Origin: Candidatus Raymondbacteria bacterium RIFOXYA2_FULL_49_16
GTDB taxonomy: Bacteria; Fibrobacterota; OXYB2-FULL-49-7; XYB2-FULL-49-35
Length of the DNA stretch: 26,121 bases
Direction: 5' to 3'
Assembly: GCA_001789205.1 (NCBI GenBank)
Contig: MFYT01000098.1
Span: 1 to 26,121, forward strand
Shown: positions 1 to 7,900 of the stretch, piece after piece
How positions within the stretch are numbered: position 1 is the first letter of the stretch
How the letters are laid out: each line of letters starts with the position of its first letter
Notes under the pieces: model-generated
The model's input: only the letters and a program-made list of their open reading frames with translations
Told to the model about the DNA's origin: nothing
Database searches by the model: none
Program-made: the position numbers and the translations under genes

Positions 1-557
1 CTCGTGGAGACCTGCACATGATAAGTCGCAGCGCCTGTTGCCGTGTTCCAGGACAGGGTAAGAGAGGTTAATTGATTAGCGGCAGCATCGGTCGGAGAAT
101 TCAGGATCGGGGTGGAAGGTGGCGTTGTGGCGGAAAGCGACGCGAGAACTGCCATTCCATCAACAGAATAATCCGGGCCGCCGGAAGCATAGGCAACCGT
201 TGCAGGCGCCTCTTTTGCAGCCGAAGCATCCCAGACTTTATAGGACAGTAATTCCCCGGCCACGCATCCATCTATGGGCACGGTCTGGTCATTATCGCCC
301 CATACGGCAAGGGCGGTGTTTACGCCATTCCAGGCAACAGCACCCACACAAAGTCCCGCAGGTGTGAAGACGCCTATCTCGTCACCATTCGCGATTGCCG
401 AGCCGTCGATAGCGGGGTTGATGGCGGCCTGGACAAGGACCGTCATGTTATCGCCGGTGTTGGCCGTAAAGGTGAAGTGGCTCTGGCCATATGCCCCAAA
501 AACCGAGATTGCGATAAAAAAGGCGACAAGAAACCTTCGAGAATTGAATGGGCACAT
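1..557 (-). CDS. Secreted protein with FCB-type surface module, 3' end cut by window edge
   Basis: This frame is open from an ATG at 557 to the window edge (185 codons seen). A Shine-Dalgarno AAAGGA lies 7 bases before the ATG. Residues 1-24 form a signal peptide (basic start, hydrophobic core, then AYGQS). Residues about 28-140 form a module with NTGDN, DEIGVF, VGAVAW, WGDN, DGCVAGE and VWDAS. The same module occurs near the C-terminus of the upstream polysaccharide deacetylase (577-2904), so the two are related surface proteins. From about residue 147 a Pro/Thr linker leads into what looks like a fibronectin-III-like domain (PILNSPTDAAANQL, then LTLSWNTATGAATYHVQVS). The gene starts 19 bases after the deacetylase stop, so co-transcription is likely. 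Function is unknown; cell-surface or extracellular is the most that can be said. The C-terminus, where a sorting domain would be expected, lies outside the window. Confidence 0.8.
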   Translation of the reverse strand, partial: MCPFNSRRFLVAFFIAISVFGAYGQSHFTFTANTGDNMTVLVQAAINPAIDGSAIANGDEIGVFTPAGLCVGAVAWNGVNTALAVWGDNDQTVPIDGCVAGELLSYKVWDASAAKEAPATVAYASGGPDYSVDGMAVLASLSATTPPSTPILNSPTDAAANQLTSLTLSWNTATGAATYHVQVST

Positions 558-576
558 AGTGCAGTCCTTTCAAAAA

Positions 577-2904
577 CTATCTAATCATAAACACTTTCAG
601 GTTCTTGCTGAAATTACTGGCTTTCATCTGAATAATGTACACGCCGCATCCCAGCATGGCCCGCTCGTTGTTTGTCCCCTGCCAGAAAACCCGATAGTGG
701 TTTGCTTTGTATTTGCCTTTGGCCAACTGATGGACCAGGCGCCCTCGAACATCGTAGATGGCAATATCAATATCCTGCCTGTCGACGCCGCCCAGAGCTG
801 GAACATCAAACAATATCTGTACCTGGCCACCGCACGGGTTGGGATAAACTTTGCTTAAAGCAAATTTAGAAATTGGCAGACCTTTTGGTACCGAGAGACT
901 GCCGATGAAAAGCCCGTCTTCCCTATAAGAAATGCTGGATTGACCCTCGAACTCAACCGGGTATTCCCTGGCGCCGTCCCAAAGCAGGAAGGTAACTTTT
1001 TCTCCCGGATTACAGCCGTCCTTTTCGGACGTCAGGGCATTATCACCCCATATTGAGAACGCCGCAATCCCATGGATATTGACCCCGGCACCGACCAGAA
1101 CGCCGTTTTCATCAAAAGCGCCGATTTCGCTGGTATCAGGCAGCGTGTTGCCATTCAGGGCCGCCTGATTGGACAGCAGGGTTGCGTTATTGCCGGTATT
1201 CATACTCATGAGGTAATGCTTGGGTATTGGTATATTCAGAAGACCGGTTGCGTTGGTAAGATATTTTCCAGCCGCCGTGGCCGGGTAGATTAAAGCTGCC
1301 GTGCTCTTCATATAAATTTTGTACCCTTGCCCGGCCTTCATGTTTCCCATGGTGTTGGTGGTGAAATCAGGGCAATAAATCTGGCCCTGGCCATTTTTAA
1401 CAATCGCAGTTTGAGCGGTAATTGTTTGCAACGCGATTTCGGCGGGAATATCAACTTCGGGCAGATAAGCTATCAGGTTCCATCCCGCGGACAAAGGAAT
1501 GGGCGTGGAAGCCGCGTCGATTCGGGTGCCCGAGGCGCGCACCGTATCCGCGGAATCGGCATAGGCCGTATACCCTTGTCCGGTATGGAGGCTGCCGATG
1601 GAGTCAATGCCGTACGCCGGCCAATAGAGTTGTCCCGCGCTGTTCTTTAATAGTCGAAAACCATGAAGCGAGCCGAATAATCCGTTTACCGAGGAATCCT
1701 GAGGATGAACGTTCAGGGACAGCATGTTCCAGCCGGGGTTGACGGGAATAAGCGCAAGATTCGTTGTTCCTGTCTTCGCCAGCACCACTTCGCCCCGGTC
1801 CGGCGCTGCCTTGACCAAAACGTAATCAAGACCGCCATTCGTCACCCGCCGTACCGGTACCGCTTTCCCGTCCTGGACGGCGTCAACGGAGTCGCCCCAG
1901 CTGTTATTCACCCGTACTTTGACGGTAAGCGGATAGGTGTAGATGGAATCGGCCATGGAATCGGACAGCGAAAACCGTATCAGGCTGTCCGTCGCCTCTG
2001 TTACATTTAGTGTGTGGGTGGCATATTCCTGGCTATACATGGCCGCGTCCGTATACGTACCGACCCATAGATTCGATTCTTGACCTTTAACCATATCCAA
2101 TTCCGATATGGTGTTTGTGTCGTAACCATGCCAGAACACGTTGAGCCAGCCGCGATAATAGCTCTCGTATCCCGGTGTCGGATGAGTAATTTCTTGTATC
2201 CAACCGACGGTGTTCCATGGTGCAAAAAACTCCCCGGTCAGCACCTCCATATAGGATATTTGGTTCGCCTTGTCGGCATGGCCGGAGCAGGTGCGCGCGG
2301 ATATGTAGTATTTCGCCGCAAGTGAAGGTCTGCCTTGACACCCGGGATATGCCAGCGTCCAGCACGTGTGTCCGGGTATGCTGTCCTCGATCGCTTTTTG
2401 GGACAATCGGTATTCCGCGTCCACGACGGAGTCGGATGCGGTATCAAGCGCCTGGTCAAACAGATGATTCACGGTATGGGACCCTATGTCGTGACCCAGG
2501 GAATCAAGCCTGCGGAAATCTTGCCAATAACCATACTCCGGTTGCATATTACTATTGACATGATGTGTAATTACAAACCAGGTCATTTTCCATCCGCGCT
2601 GGTCCATTTGTTGCACCCACCAATCGATTTCGGGCGCATCATTATCGTCAATGCTGAACGTGACGGCCGCCACTTTATCATCCGGCCATAGGCACACATC
2701 AGCCTCTCCGTAATTGGCCGGCCATACAATGTCGGTAATGGGGAACCGTGGATCAGCGGCCGAATCGGGCAAATTGAACTTTTGCGTGGGATTTTGACCT
2801 GAAAGAGGGCTGATCAGTATCGAGTTAACGGCTAAGCAGAGTAATAGTAAGATACTGCCTTGCTTGAAGGTGCGCATGGTGCGGTCGTTCGGGTACCGTT
2901 TCAT
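577..2904 (-). CDS. Secreted polysaccharide deacetylase (NodB domain) with T9SS-type C-terminal sorting domain
   Basis: The 775-residue product starts with an extended signal peptide (hydrophobic core about 17-33). A NodB-type deacetylase domain follows: TFSIDD at 82-87 matches the catalytic/metal Asp motif, GSHTVNH at 141-147 carries the two metal-binding His, and YPGCQGRPS (186-194) and WHG (258-260) fit the later motifs. The family removes acetyl groups from chitin, peptidoglycan or xylan; the substrate cannot be told here. Residues about 388-458 and 472-540 are two tandem copies of one domain (GWN, then KN..GQ.Y.P, then GQGY). Residues about 563-672 hold the module shared with the next gene. 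The C-terminus (KVYPNP at 685, GCGVYIIQM, final VFMIR) is a type-A T9SS-like sorting domain, implying export across the outer membrane. AAGGA 6 bases before the ATG at 2904 supports this start; M10 is an alternative. Confidence 0.9.
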   Translation of the reverse strand: MKRYPNDRTMRTFKQGSILLLLCLAVNSILISPLSGQNPTQKFNLPDSAADPRFPITDIVWPANYGEADVCLWPDDKVAAVTFSIDDNDAPEIDWWVQQMDQRGWKMTWFVITHHVNSNMQPEYGYWQDFRRLDSLGHDIGSHTVNHLFDQALDTASDSVVDAEYRLSQKAIEDSIPGHTCWTLAYPGCQGRPSLAAKYYISARTCSGHADKANQISYMEVLTGEFFAPWNTVGWIQEITHPTPGYESYYRGWLNVFWHGYDTNTISELDMVKGQESNLWVGTYTDAAMYSQEYATHTLNVTEATDSLIRFSLSDSMADSIYTYPLTVKVRVNNSWGDSVDAVQDGKAVPVRRVTNGGLDYVLVKAAPDRGEVVLAKTGTTNLALIPVNPGWNMLSLNVHPQDSSVNGLFGSLHGFRLLKNSAGQLYWPAYGIDSIGSLHTGQGYTAYADSADTVRASGTRIDAASTPIPLSAGWNLIAYLPEVDIPAEIALQTITAQTAIVKNGQGQIYCPDFTTNTMGNMKAGQGYKIYMKSTAALIYPATAAGKYLTNATGLLNIPIPKHYLMSMNTGNNATLLSNQAALNGNTLPDTSEIGAFDENGVLVGAGVNIHGIAAFSIWGDNALTSEKDGCNPGEKVTFLLWDGAREYPVEFEGQSSISYREDGLFIGSLSVPKGLPISKFALSKVYPNPCGGQVQILFDVPALGGVDRQDIDIAIYDVRGRLVHQLAKGKYKANHYRVFWQGTNNERAMLGCGVYIIQMKASNFSKNLKVFMIR

Positions 2905-2958
2905 TTTGAGTCCTTAAATCGGTTTTCTCAATTACTATGGAAGACCACACCCTGCAAA

Positions 2959-3264
2959 TTAGCGTTTCAAACGCTGGATCGCCTCGTGGACAACGCGCGA
3001 AGCCATGTGGAGCGCCGCCTTGGTTTCTCCGAGGGCCTCGTCAATGTTTTGTCCAAAGCGCCGCCCCAGTCCGAAGTCGCTGGTTTCTTCAATGGCAGCC
3101 GCGGCTTTTTCAAGGTTTTCGGCGGCTTTTTTAGCCGTCGCATCCACAGCATGGCCGGCCTTTTCAACAGGACCCATGCGGTGCCTGAAAAAAAGACGCC
3201 ATGCCGCATACGCAACAGTACCCATTGCCGCCACGGTGAAGGTTGTTTTAAGAGGATGTTTCAT
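2959..3264 (-). CDS. Small membrane-anchored helical protein (YtxH-like)
   Basis: The 101-residue protein has one N-terminal membrane segment (about residues 8-26) followed by an Ala/Lys/Glu-rich amphipathic helical region (AKKAAENLEKAAAAIEE and an AALHMASRVVHEAIQRL tail). This layout resembles YtxH-type or apolipoprotein-like stress-envelope proteins, but no diagnostic motif is seen. The start at 3264 is chosen because AAGGAG sits 6 bases upstream of that ATG; an in-frame upstream start at 3297 has no such site. It lies 54 bases upstream of the deacetylase gene on the same strand and may be its operon leader. An intergenic repeat element begins 40 bases upstream. Function is unknown. Confidence 0.7.
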   Translation of the reverse strand: MKHPLKTTFTVAAMGTVAYAAWRLFFRHRMGPVEKAGHAVDATAKKAAENLEKAAAAIEETSDFGLGRRFGQNIDEALGETKAALHMASRVVHEAIQRLKR

Positions 3265-3303
3265 TCTGATCTCCTTGGTTTGCTGGTTTAGTATCAATCA
3301 AAA

Positions 3304-3437
3304 CAGTAGTGTCCGGTTAAATACAACAATATGCAATCTTTGTCCGGCGGGACAGAGCCCGCCGGTTGGTCAGGTCTTTCTTTGTTTTTCCAGCGCACAG
3401 CCGTATGGAGGGGCCCTTACAACGGACGGCTGTGCGC
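3304..3437. repeat. Intergenic repeat element, copy A (two hairpins)
   Basis: The element begins CAGTAGTGTCCGGT (3304-3317), identical to the start of copy B at 22314. It contains hairpin 1, CCGGCGGG-ACAGAG-CCCGCCGG (3344-3365), followed by TTGGTCA. Hairpin 2 has arms GCGCACAGCCGT (3393-3404) and ACGGCTGTGCGC (3426-3437) with a 21-base loop. A weak inverted match of the outer end (GTGTCC-GT) occurs near 3486-3499 (CTACAGGACACAAT), so the element may reach about 3500 and resemble a MITE. It occupies most of the 489-base gap 3265-3753. No ORF with a ribosome binding site was seen inside it. Confidence 0.7.
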
Positions 3438-3707
3438 GATTCATGAAAGAGCAACCCTTATTGGGATCATCCGTTCCTGCAGAACACTACAGGACACAAT
3501 AAAGCAATAAGCAATTCTCATACCGCAAAAGAAACAGGTGCAAGGTGCTGTACTGTGTATTTTTGCGCCGTGCAGGCTGTCAAAAATGAGATTTGGGTTC
3601 TTAAAATCGTCATTGAAAAAACCTGTTGGCCTAAAGCCGGACTCAAAATACCGGCCAAATGAATGTCACATTGTGAGATCGCTATGAGCCCAAGAACATG
3701 GTTTGAT

Positions 3708-3723
3708 TGGCATGAAATTTGTA
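3708..3723 (+). promoter_or_regulatory. Candidate sigma54 promoter (weak) for the small Cys protein gene
   Basis: TGGCATGAAATTTGTA matches the -24 element fully (TGGCAYR) with correct spacing, but the -12 element reads TTGTA instead of TTGCW. The predicted transcript would start near 3734, 20 bases before the ATG at 3754. The changed -12 C makes this the weakest plus-strand candidate. Confidence 0.35.
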
Positions 3724-3753
3724 TCATTGTCAGTGAGCGACGGGGTAAAATCG

Positions 3754-3909
3754 ATGGTCAAAAAACCAAAGAAAAAACAAAAAACCAGCAAGAAGGCCAC
3801 CCTTTCCTGCAGTGAATGCGGAGTGGTAATACAGGTCGTTGACGACTGTTGCAGTGCGGATCCGTGTGGTGCCGTATTTTGCGGGGAAAACATGGCTTTG
3901 GAAGAATAA
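3754..3909 (+). CDS. Small Cys-rich, Lys-rich protein (possible zinc/iron knuckle)
   Basis: The 51-residue product has a strongly basic N-terminus (MVKKPKKKQKTSKK) and a Cys-rich half: CSECG, then DDCCSADPC, then VFCGENM. The CxxCG...CGxxM layout recalls desulforedoxin or zinc-ribbon knuckles, but the spacing is not an exact match to a family I can name. The start is uncertain. TTG 3703 and ATG 3712 are in frame upstream, but 3754 is preferred: a sigma54-like promoter overlaps the upstream candidates and a purine stretch (ACGGGG) precedes this ATG. A clear terminator follows 33 bases after the stop, which supports a real transcription unit. Confidence 0.6.
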   Translation: MVKKPKKKQKTSKKATLSCSECGVVIQVVDDCCSADPCGAVFCGENMALEE

Positions 3910-3941
3910 AACAGATCTGCTTTCTTTATTTCCTATAACAC

Positions 3942-3971
3942 AATGCCCGGCAACGGGCATTGCGCCTTTTT
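3942..3971 (+). terminator. Rho-independent terminator
   Basis: An 8-bp perfect stem AATGCCCG / CGGGCATT closes a GCAA loop (3942-3961) and is followed by GCGCC and five T. It lies after the small Cys gene and before the convergent GGDEF stop. On the minus strand the stem has no T tract, so it mainly serves the plus-strand gene. Confidence 0.8.
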
Positions 3972-3980
3972 GGAACATAA

Positions 3981-4709
3981 CTAATCGCTGATAACGACCT
4001 GGTTTTTACCGTTTTTTTTCGCCTTGTACAGTGCAATATCAGCCTTTTCTACAATTTCCTGGGAAGTACTCACCATTTCCGAGCTCGCTGCCACACCAAT
4101 ACTGACCGTCAACCCGGCCCCCTGGATGAGGTCCTTTTCGAGGATTGCCTGCAGCCGTCCGGCCAGAATGCCTGCTTCATCCGCGTCCGTAGAAGGTAAA
4201 ATTACCGCGAACTCTTCTCCGCCATAGCGGCAGCAGATGTCCGAGTCGCGCAACATTCCCCGGATGGTCGCACCGATCGTTGACAGGACTTTGTCTCCCT
4301 CCTGGTGGCCATGGAGGTCGTTGAACTCCTTGAAATTGTCGAGGTCTATCATAAGCACGGAAACTTTTGTGCCATACCGTGTAAAGCGTTTGAGCTCAAT
4401 ATCCAGCTTTTTATAGCAGAATGCGTGGTTGAAGAGTCCGGTGAGGCTGTCGCACTGGGAGAGGCGGATTATGCCGGTTATCTGTTCTTCGCTTATGACT
4501 GTGGCGGCGGGGAGAAGATCGTGCAGGTTCGACAGCTCGTCGAGTGCAGCCACGGTGATCCGTATGTTTCTGCCCATGATCAGAGACATATCGTATTTGT
4601 GCTGCAAAATGGTGTTCCAGAGCCCCTCGGCCGCGTCAGGGGTGAATATCTGGTGGGTGATCACATACAGAAGATCGGAAAAGAACATCTCACCCCTGCT
4701 AACTCTCAA
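3981..4709 (-). CDS. GGDEF diguanylate cyclase (start uncertain)
   Basis: This protein should make cyclic di-GMP from two GTP. Its C-terminal GGDEF domain has RYGGEEFAV with the GGEEF signature at 163-167, the Mg-binding IDLDNFKEFND at 121-131, and a product-inhibition I-site RDSD (154-157) exactly five residues before the signature. There is no membrane segment. The N-terminal helical region (SRGEMFFSDLLYVITHQ, GRNIRITVAALDELSNL) resembles a conserved cytosolic domain found ahead of GGDEF domains. The first conventional start in this frame is TTG 4709, with ATG 4688 next (AGGGG upstream). The frame is open and protein-like for 47 further codons, back to the stop of the preceding gene at 4851, yet holds no ATG, GTG or TTG. 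The true start is therefore unclear. It is the last gene of the minus-strand run. Confidence 0.88.
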   Translation of the reverse strand: MRVSRGEMFFSDLLYVITHQIFTPDAAEGLWNTILQHKYDMSLIMGRNIRITVAALDELSNLHDLLPAATVISEEQITGIIRLSQCDSLTGLFNHAFCYKKLDIELKRFTRYGTKVSVLMIDLDNFKEFNDLHGHQEGDKVLSTIGATIRGMLRDSDICCRYGGEEFAVILPSTDADEAGILAGRLQAILEKDLIQGAGLTVSIGVAASSEMVSTSQEIVEKADIALYKAKKNGKNQVVISD

Positions 4710-4850
4710 TTTATCAAACAGCGCTGTTTCAGACGCGGACAGGGGCCGGTCTCCGGCAAAAGCGGAAACAGCGTCCAGTGTTAGCTGGTCGGCGGCAGAG
4801 AGGTCTTCGGTTTTGGTTGTTTCGATGTGGTTCCCGTCTATATGAAGTTG

Positions 4851-5384
4851 TTACGATGCATGGAATTTCCCGGCTATGGCGTGATAGCCTTTGCGTATAA
4901 ATCGTTTCAGGCGTTCGAGATGCCGGAACCGCGCCTTGGCGGCCGGCTGGACGCCGGCAGTCCCGACGTTGACGAATTCCGAGTATTGCACCTGATAGAG
5001 TACCTGGGTAGTATCGCTTCGCGGAACCAGTTTCCATTCCTGCTGGCATACATACGACCCGTCCTCGGGAGCAAAAATATACCGGATCTCCCTGAGCGGT
5101 TTCATGTGGGTCATTATAATCCTTCCTGTGTCCGATCCTGCGATCATGACCGCCGCATCGCCCGGCCGTTTAAATCGTTTGACCCCATGCAGGAAACGGT
5201 AATCCATAACATTGCAGATGATGGACACGTCGGACAATATCGACCATACAGCCTCTGGCCTGGAGGAAATAGTTACGCTCCCCGAGAGGAGACCGTTTTC
5301 AATGCCTGCCTTGTCTTTCCAGGAAGATCCCCAGGAAGTAACGGACAAAACCAGGAGAAGAAGATACGTACAGTATGGGCGCAT
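4851..5384 (-). CDS. Secreted SRPBCC/START-like domain protein
   Basis: The 177-residue product has a signal peptide (hydrophobic core about 6-15, then WGSSW). The rest looks like a START/SRPBCC helix-grip fold: GSVTISSRPEAVWSILSD is the typical opening of such domains, followed by beta-strand-like segments (GRIIMTHMKPLREIRYIF, then WKLVPRSDTTQVLYQVQ) and a C-terminal helix (RHLERLKRFIRKGYHAIAG). These domains bind hydrophobic ligands; no ligand can be predicted. The ATG lies 6 bases after the stop of the GH57 gene, so translation is probably coupled. The stop at 4851 is in the same frame as the GGDEF gene that follows. Confidence 0.75.
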   Translation of the reverse strand: MRPYCTYLLLLVLSVTSWGSSWKDKAGIENGLLSGSVTISSRPEAVWSILSDVSIICNVMDYRFLHGVKRFKRPGDAAVMIAGSDTGRIIMTHMKPLREIRYIFAPEDGSYVCQQEWKLVPRSDTTQVLYQVQYSEFVNVGTAGVQPAAKARFRHLERLKRFIRKGYHAIAGKFHAS

Positions 5385-5390
5385 AATGGT

Positions 5391-6578
5391 TTATTGTTCC
5401 CTGGATAGACTCAATTCAAGGTCCTTTGCCGCGTTATTATAGTTGGTATAGGCGTCGTATGGGCTTCCATAAGGATTGAAATATTTATGGACATCGCCAT
5501 CGGAAAACCATTTGGTGCACATGTAGTAGAAATGGTCAGATGTCTGCAGGGTACGCCACACATGTATCAGGTCAGGGTTCCGTGTTTCACGGACAGCTCC
5601 TTCAAGACTGAAGATGTGCTCCATGGCATCTTTCTGCATGGCGTTTCCGGTCCAGGCCGAGAGGTCCCGTTCCGTGTCGGCCCATGAGATGAAATCGGGT
5701 ACGTCTATTTCCCCTTCAGCCGCGACTGTTGCGGATACTTCCCCGGGTGTAGCAAACCGGAAGTCCGGATGCGAAAGGACCTGGGACGGAAGATGGTCCA
5801 GAAACTTAAAGATTCCCGTATCTTGCCACTGGTGCTCTCCAAAGGTCTCGTAATCCATGAACAAGTTGATTGTTGTGCCAGCACCGTTGCTGGAGTGCAG
5901 CCATTTGGTGTATTTATCCGCTGTTAGCGGATGCTCCTGCCAGCCCCGGTTTGAGAACCTGAAGGCGATATCATCGGATAATTGGTAGTTTTTCAGCAAT
6001 AATTTCAGATGGGAACATGGTGCGGGCCGGTACACGTAATTCGGGCTGCGCCACTGGAGAATCCTGTCCGCGCCTTCCGTGATAATCGTTTTATAGCCCA
6101 GGCGTTCAATGCATGTGGCCAGGTCGTTGTTATAGATCAGTTCGGTGTTACGGAATGTTGAAGGCCATTGCCCGAATTCATCGTGAATGAGCTGCCGGTG
6201 CATGGCCACCTGGTCTTCAAACTCGGTTTGCGAGAACAGGAACGACAGACTGTGATAATAGGTTTCGTTGATGAATTCAACGCACCCTGTGGCCGCGAGC
6301 TGCCTGAACGAATCAAGGGTCTCGGGGCTGAATTTCCTGAATTGTTCGATGGCCGTGCCCGAGACCGCATAGGCTATGCGGAACTGGCCTTGGTGCCTGT
6401 TTATCAGGTCAAGCATAAGCCTATTGGCGGGGAGGTAGCATTTTGCCGCGACTTTCCGCACAATACTCCCATTGGCCGCTTCATCATGATACAAATGGGA
6501 TTCCCCAATGTCAAAAAAGGAGTAGTTTCGCAGCCGGTGGGGCTGATGGACCTGGAAATAAAAACAGACATTAACCAT
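5391..6578 (-). CDS. GH57 family glycoside hydrolase (alpha-amylase type)
   Basis: The 395-residue protein carries the conserved GH57 regions in order: HQPHR at 11-15, ETYYHSL at 105-111, FRNTELIYNND at 142-152 (E146 would be the nucleophile), MDYETFGEHQ at 241-250 (D242 the likely acid/base), and WTGN in the C-terminal helical part. There is no signal peptide, so it acts in the cytoplasm, probably on glycogen or maltodextrin as an alpha-amylase or 4-alpha-glucanotransferase. It starts 4 bases after the stop of the glycosyltransferase gene, and the ribosome binding region (GGCGGG) lies inside that gene's end. The pairing with a glycogen-synthase-like enzyme suggests storage-polysaccharide turnover. 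Exact specificity within GH57 is not clear from sequence alone. Confidence 0.92.
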   Translation of the reverse strand: MVNVCFYFQVHQPHRLRNYSFFDIGESHLYHDEAANGSIVRKVAAKCYLPANRLMLDLINRHQGQFRIAYAVSGTAIEQFRKFSPETLDSFRQLAATGCVEFINETYYHSLSFLFSQTEFEDQVAMHRQLIHDEFGQWPSTFRNTELIYNNDLATCIERLGYKTIITEGADRILQWRSPNYVYRPAPCSHLKLLLKNYQLSDDIAFRFSNRGWQEHPLTADKYTKWLHSSNGAGTTINLFMDYETFGEHQWQDTGIFKFLDHLPSQVLSHPDFRFATPGEVSATVAAEGEIDVPDFISWADTERDLSAWTGNAMQKDAMEHIFSLEGAVRETRNPDLIHVWRTLQTSDHFYYMCTKWFSDGDVHKYFNPYGSPYDAYTNYNNAAKDLELSLSREQ

Positions 6579-6582
6579 GGGG

Positions 6583-7881
6583 TCATCCCGCCTTTTCTAA
6601 CTGGTAATATACTTCACCGACACGGCGGGCCGCCTTTTCCCAGGTAATGGTGTTGAGTTCAACGGCAGCCTCCCCGGTCATGACATCCCTCAGGGGTTTA
6701 TAGGTGAGCAGCGCCAGAATTCTGTCAGCCAATTCGCGTACATCCCAGAAATTGACCTTGAATATGTTGCCTACCGCCTCGGAAATACCCGATTGCCGCG
6801 AAACAATAACCGGTACATCGTGTTGGATCGCTTCAAGCGGGGAGATGCCGAAAGGCTCCGAAACGCTGGGCATTACATAGACATCGCTTTTGCCAAAGAT
6901 CCGGGAAACGTCGTTTCCCCGTAAAAAACCGGTAAAGTGGAAATACCGGCCTATCCGGAGTTCAGTGACCCTCTCGATCATGCGATGCAGCATGTCGCCG
7001 CAGCCGGCAACGACAAAACGGACATCTTTTCTGAGAGATAGCACTTTGGCGGCCGCTTCAACGAAATAATCGGGTCCTTTCTGGAAGGTGACCCTGCCCA
7101 GAAAGAGCACGGTTTTTACCGGGCATTTTATTGGCGCAGGGGCCGCATGCGCACGCGCTCTTTTTATGACCGCATTATGGACAACCGTGATCTTGTCCGG
7201 ATTGATTCCATAGTGCCGTGTTATTTTGTTTTTTGTAAAATTACTTACCGCGATTATTCTGTCCGCCTGTTCCATACCGGCCCGTTCTATGTCGTAAACG
7301 TGCTGGTTAACATGGTCGCCGCTGCGGTCAAACTCGAGTGAGTGGATATGGACCACAAGCGGGCGTTTGCTCGCTCTCCGGGCCTCGATGCCCGCGGGGA
7401 TGGTGAGCCAGTCGTGCGCATGCAGCACGTCGTGCTGGACCTTTGTTGCTATGGAACCGGCAACCGAGGCGTACCGGCGGATTTCGTGCAGCAGATTTGG
7501 ACCATATTCCCCTTCGCCGGAGGTGGTTTTTTCAGGAATATCAGAGGCTATTTCCCGGTCTTTCCGGCCCCGGGCGAATGCCTCCATGTATTTTGTGTAT
7601 TCCTCCTGATTAACGTAGGGATACAGCGGAGAATCAACAGTTTCGATAGTCAGATATTTTTCCAGAAACTCTTCAGGTGTCCTGCTGTATTCGGCTTCGA
7701 CCTGGTCGCACCCGAGTAAGGTCACTGGAGACCCGCTGGAACCTGTTGACGATGTCCGTGGAAGCACGAAGGTGATGCGCTGCCCTTGCAGGGCCATTGC
7801 CTGCGTCAGCCCGAAACAGGCTGTGCCAAGACCGCCGCTTATATGCGGTGGAAATTCCCAACCATACATGAGGACCCTCAT
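6583..7881 (-). CDS. GT4/GT5-type glycosyltransferase, glycogen-synthase-like
   Basis: The 432-residue GT-B fold protein starts with the nucleotide-sugar loop of starch/glycogen synthases (EFPPHISGGLGTACFGL, residues 9-25). It has HAHDW at 154-158, a second Rossmann domain beginning FLGRVTFQKG (260-269), and the retaining-enzyme motif SEPFGISPLEA at 341-351 with the catalytic-region Glu residues. It likely transfers glucose from ADP- or UDP-glucose to a growing alpha-glucan. A mannosyl or other GT4 activity cannot be excluded. There is no signal peptide. It sits directly upstream of the GH57 gene (4-base gap), an arrangement that fits glycogen or maltodextrin metabolism. Confidence 0.88.
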   Translation of the reverse strand: MRVLMYGWEFPPHISGGLGTACFGLTQAMALQGQRITFVLPRTSSTGSSGSPVTLLGCDQVEAEYSRTPEEFLEKYLTIETVDSPLYPYVNQEEYTKYMEAFARGRKDREIASDIPEKTTSGEGEYGPNLLHEIRRYASVAGSIATKVQHDVLHAHDWLTIPAGIEARRASKRPLVVHIHSLEFDRSGDHVNQHVYDIERAGMEQADRIIAVSNFTKNKITRHYGINPDKITVVHNAVIKRARAHAAPAPIKCPVKTVLFLGRVTFQKGPDYFVEAAAKVLSLRKDVRFVVAGCGDMLHRMIERVTELRIGRYFHFTGFLRGNDVSRIFGKSDVYVMPSVSEPFGISPLEAIQHDVPVIVSRQSGISEAVGNIFKVNFWDVRELADRILALLTYKPLRDVMTGEAAVELNTITWEKAARRVGEVYYQLEKAG

Positions 7882-7900
7882 AATACATTTTCTCCGTGGA

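Noticed and set aside
274-858. Long plus-strand open frame
   Set aside because: It lies antisense to two well-supported minus-strand secreted-protein genes and has no family features.
3530-3700. Possible c-di-GMP riboswitch ahead of the small Cys gene
   Set aside because: The conserved riboswitch core and tetraloop receptor pattern are not present; only a short TTGGCC/GGCCAA pair was found.
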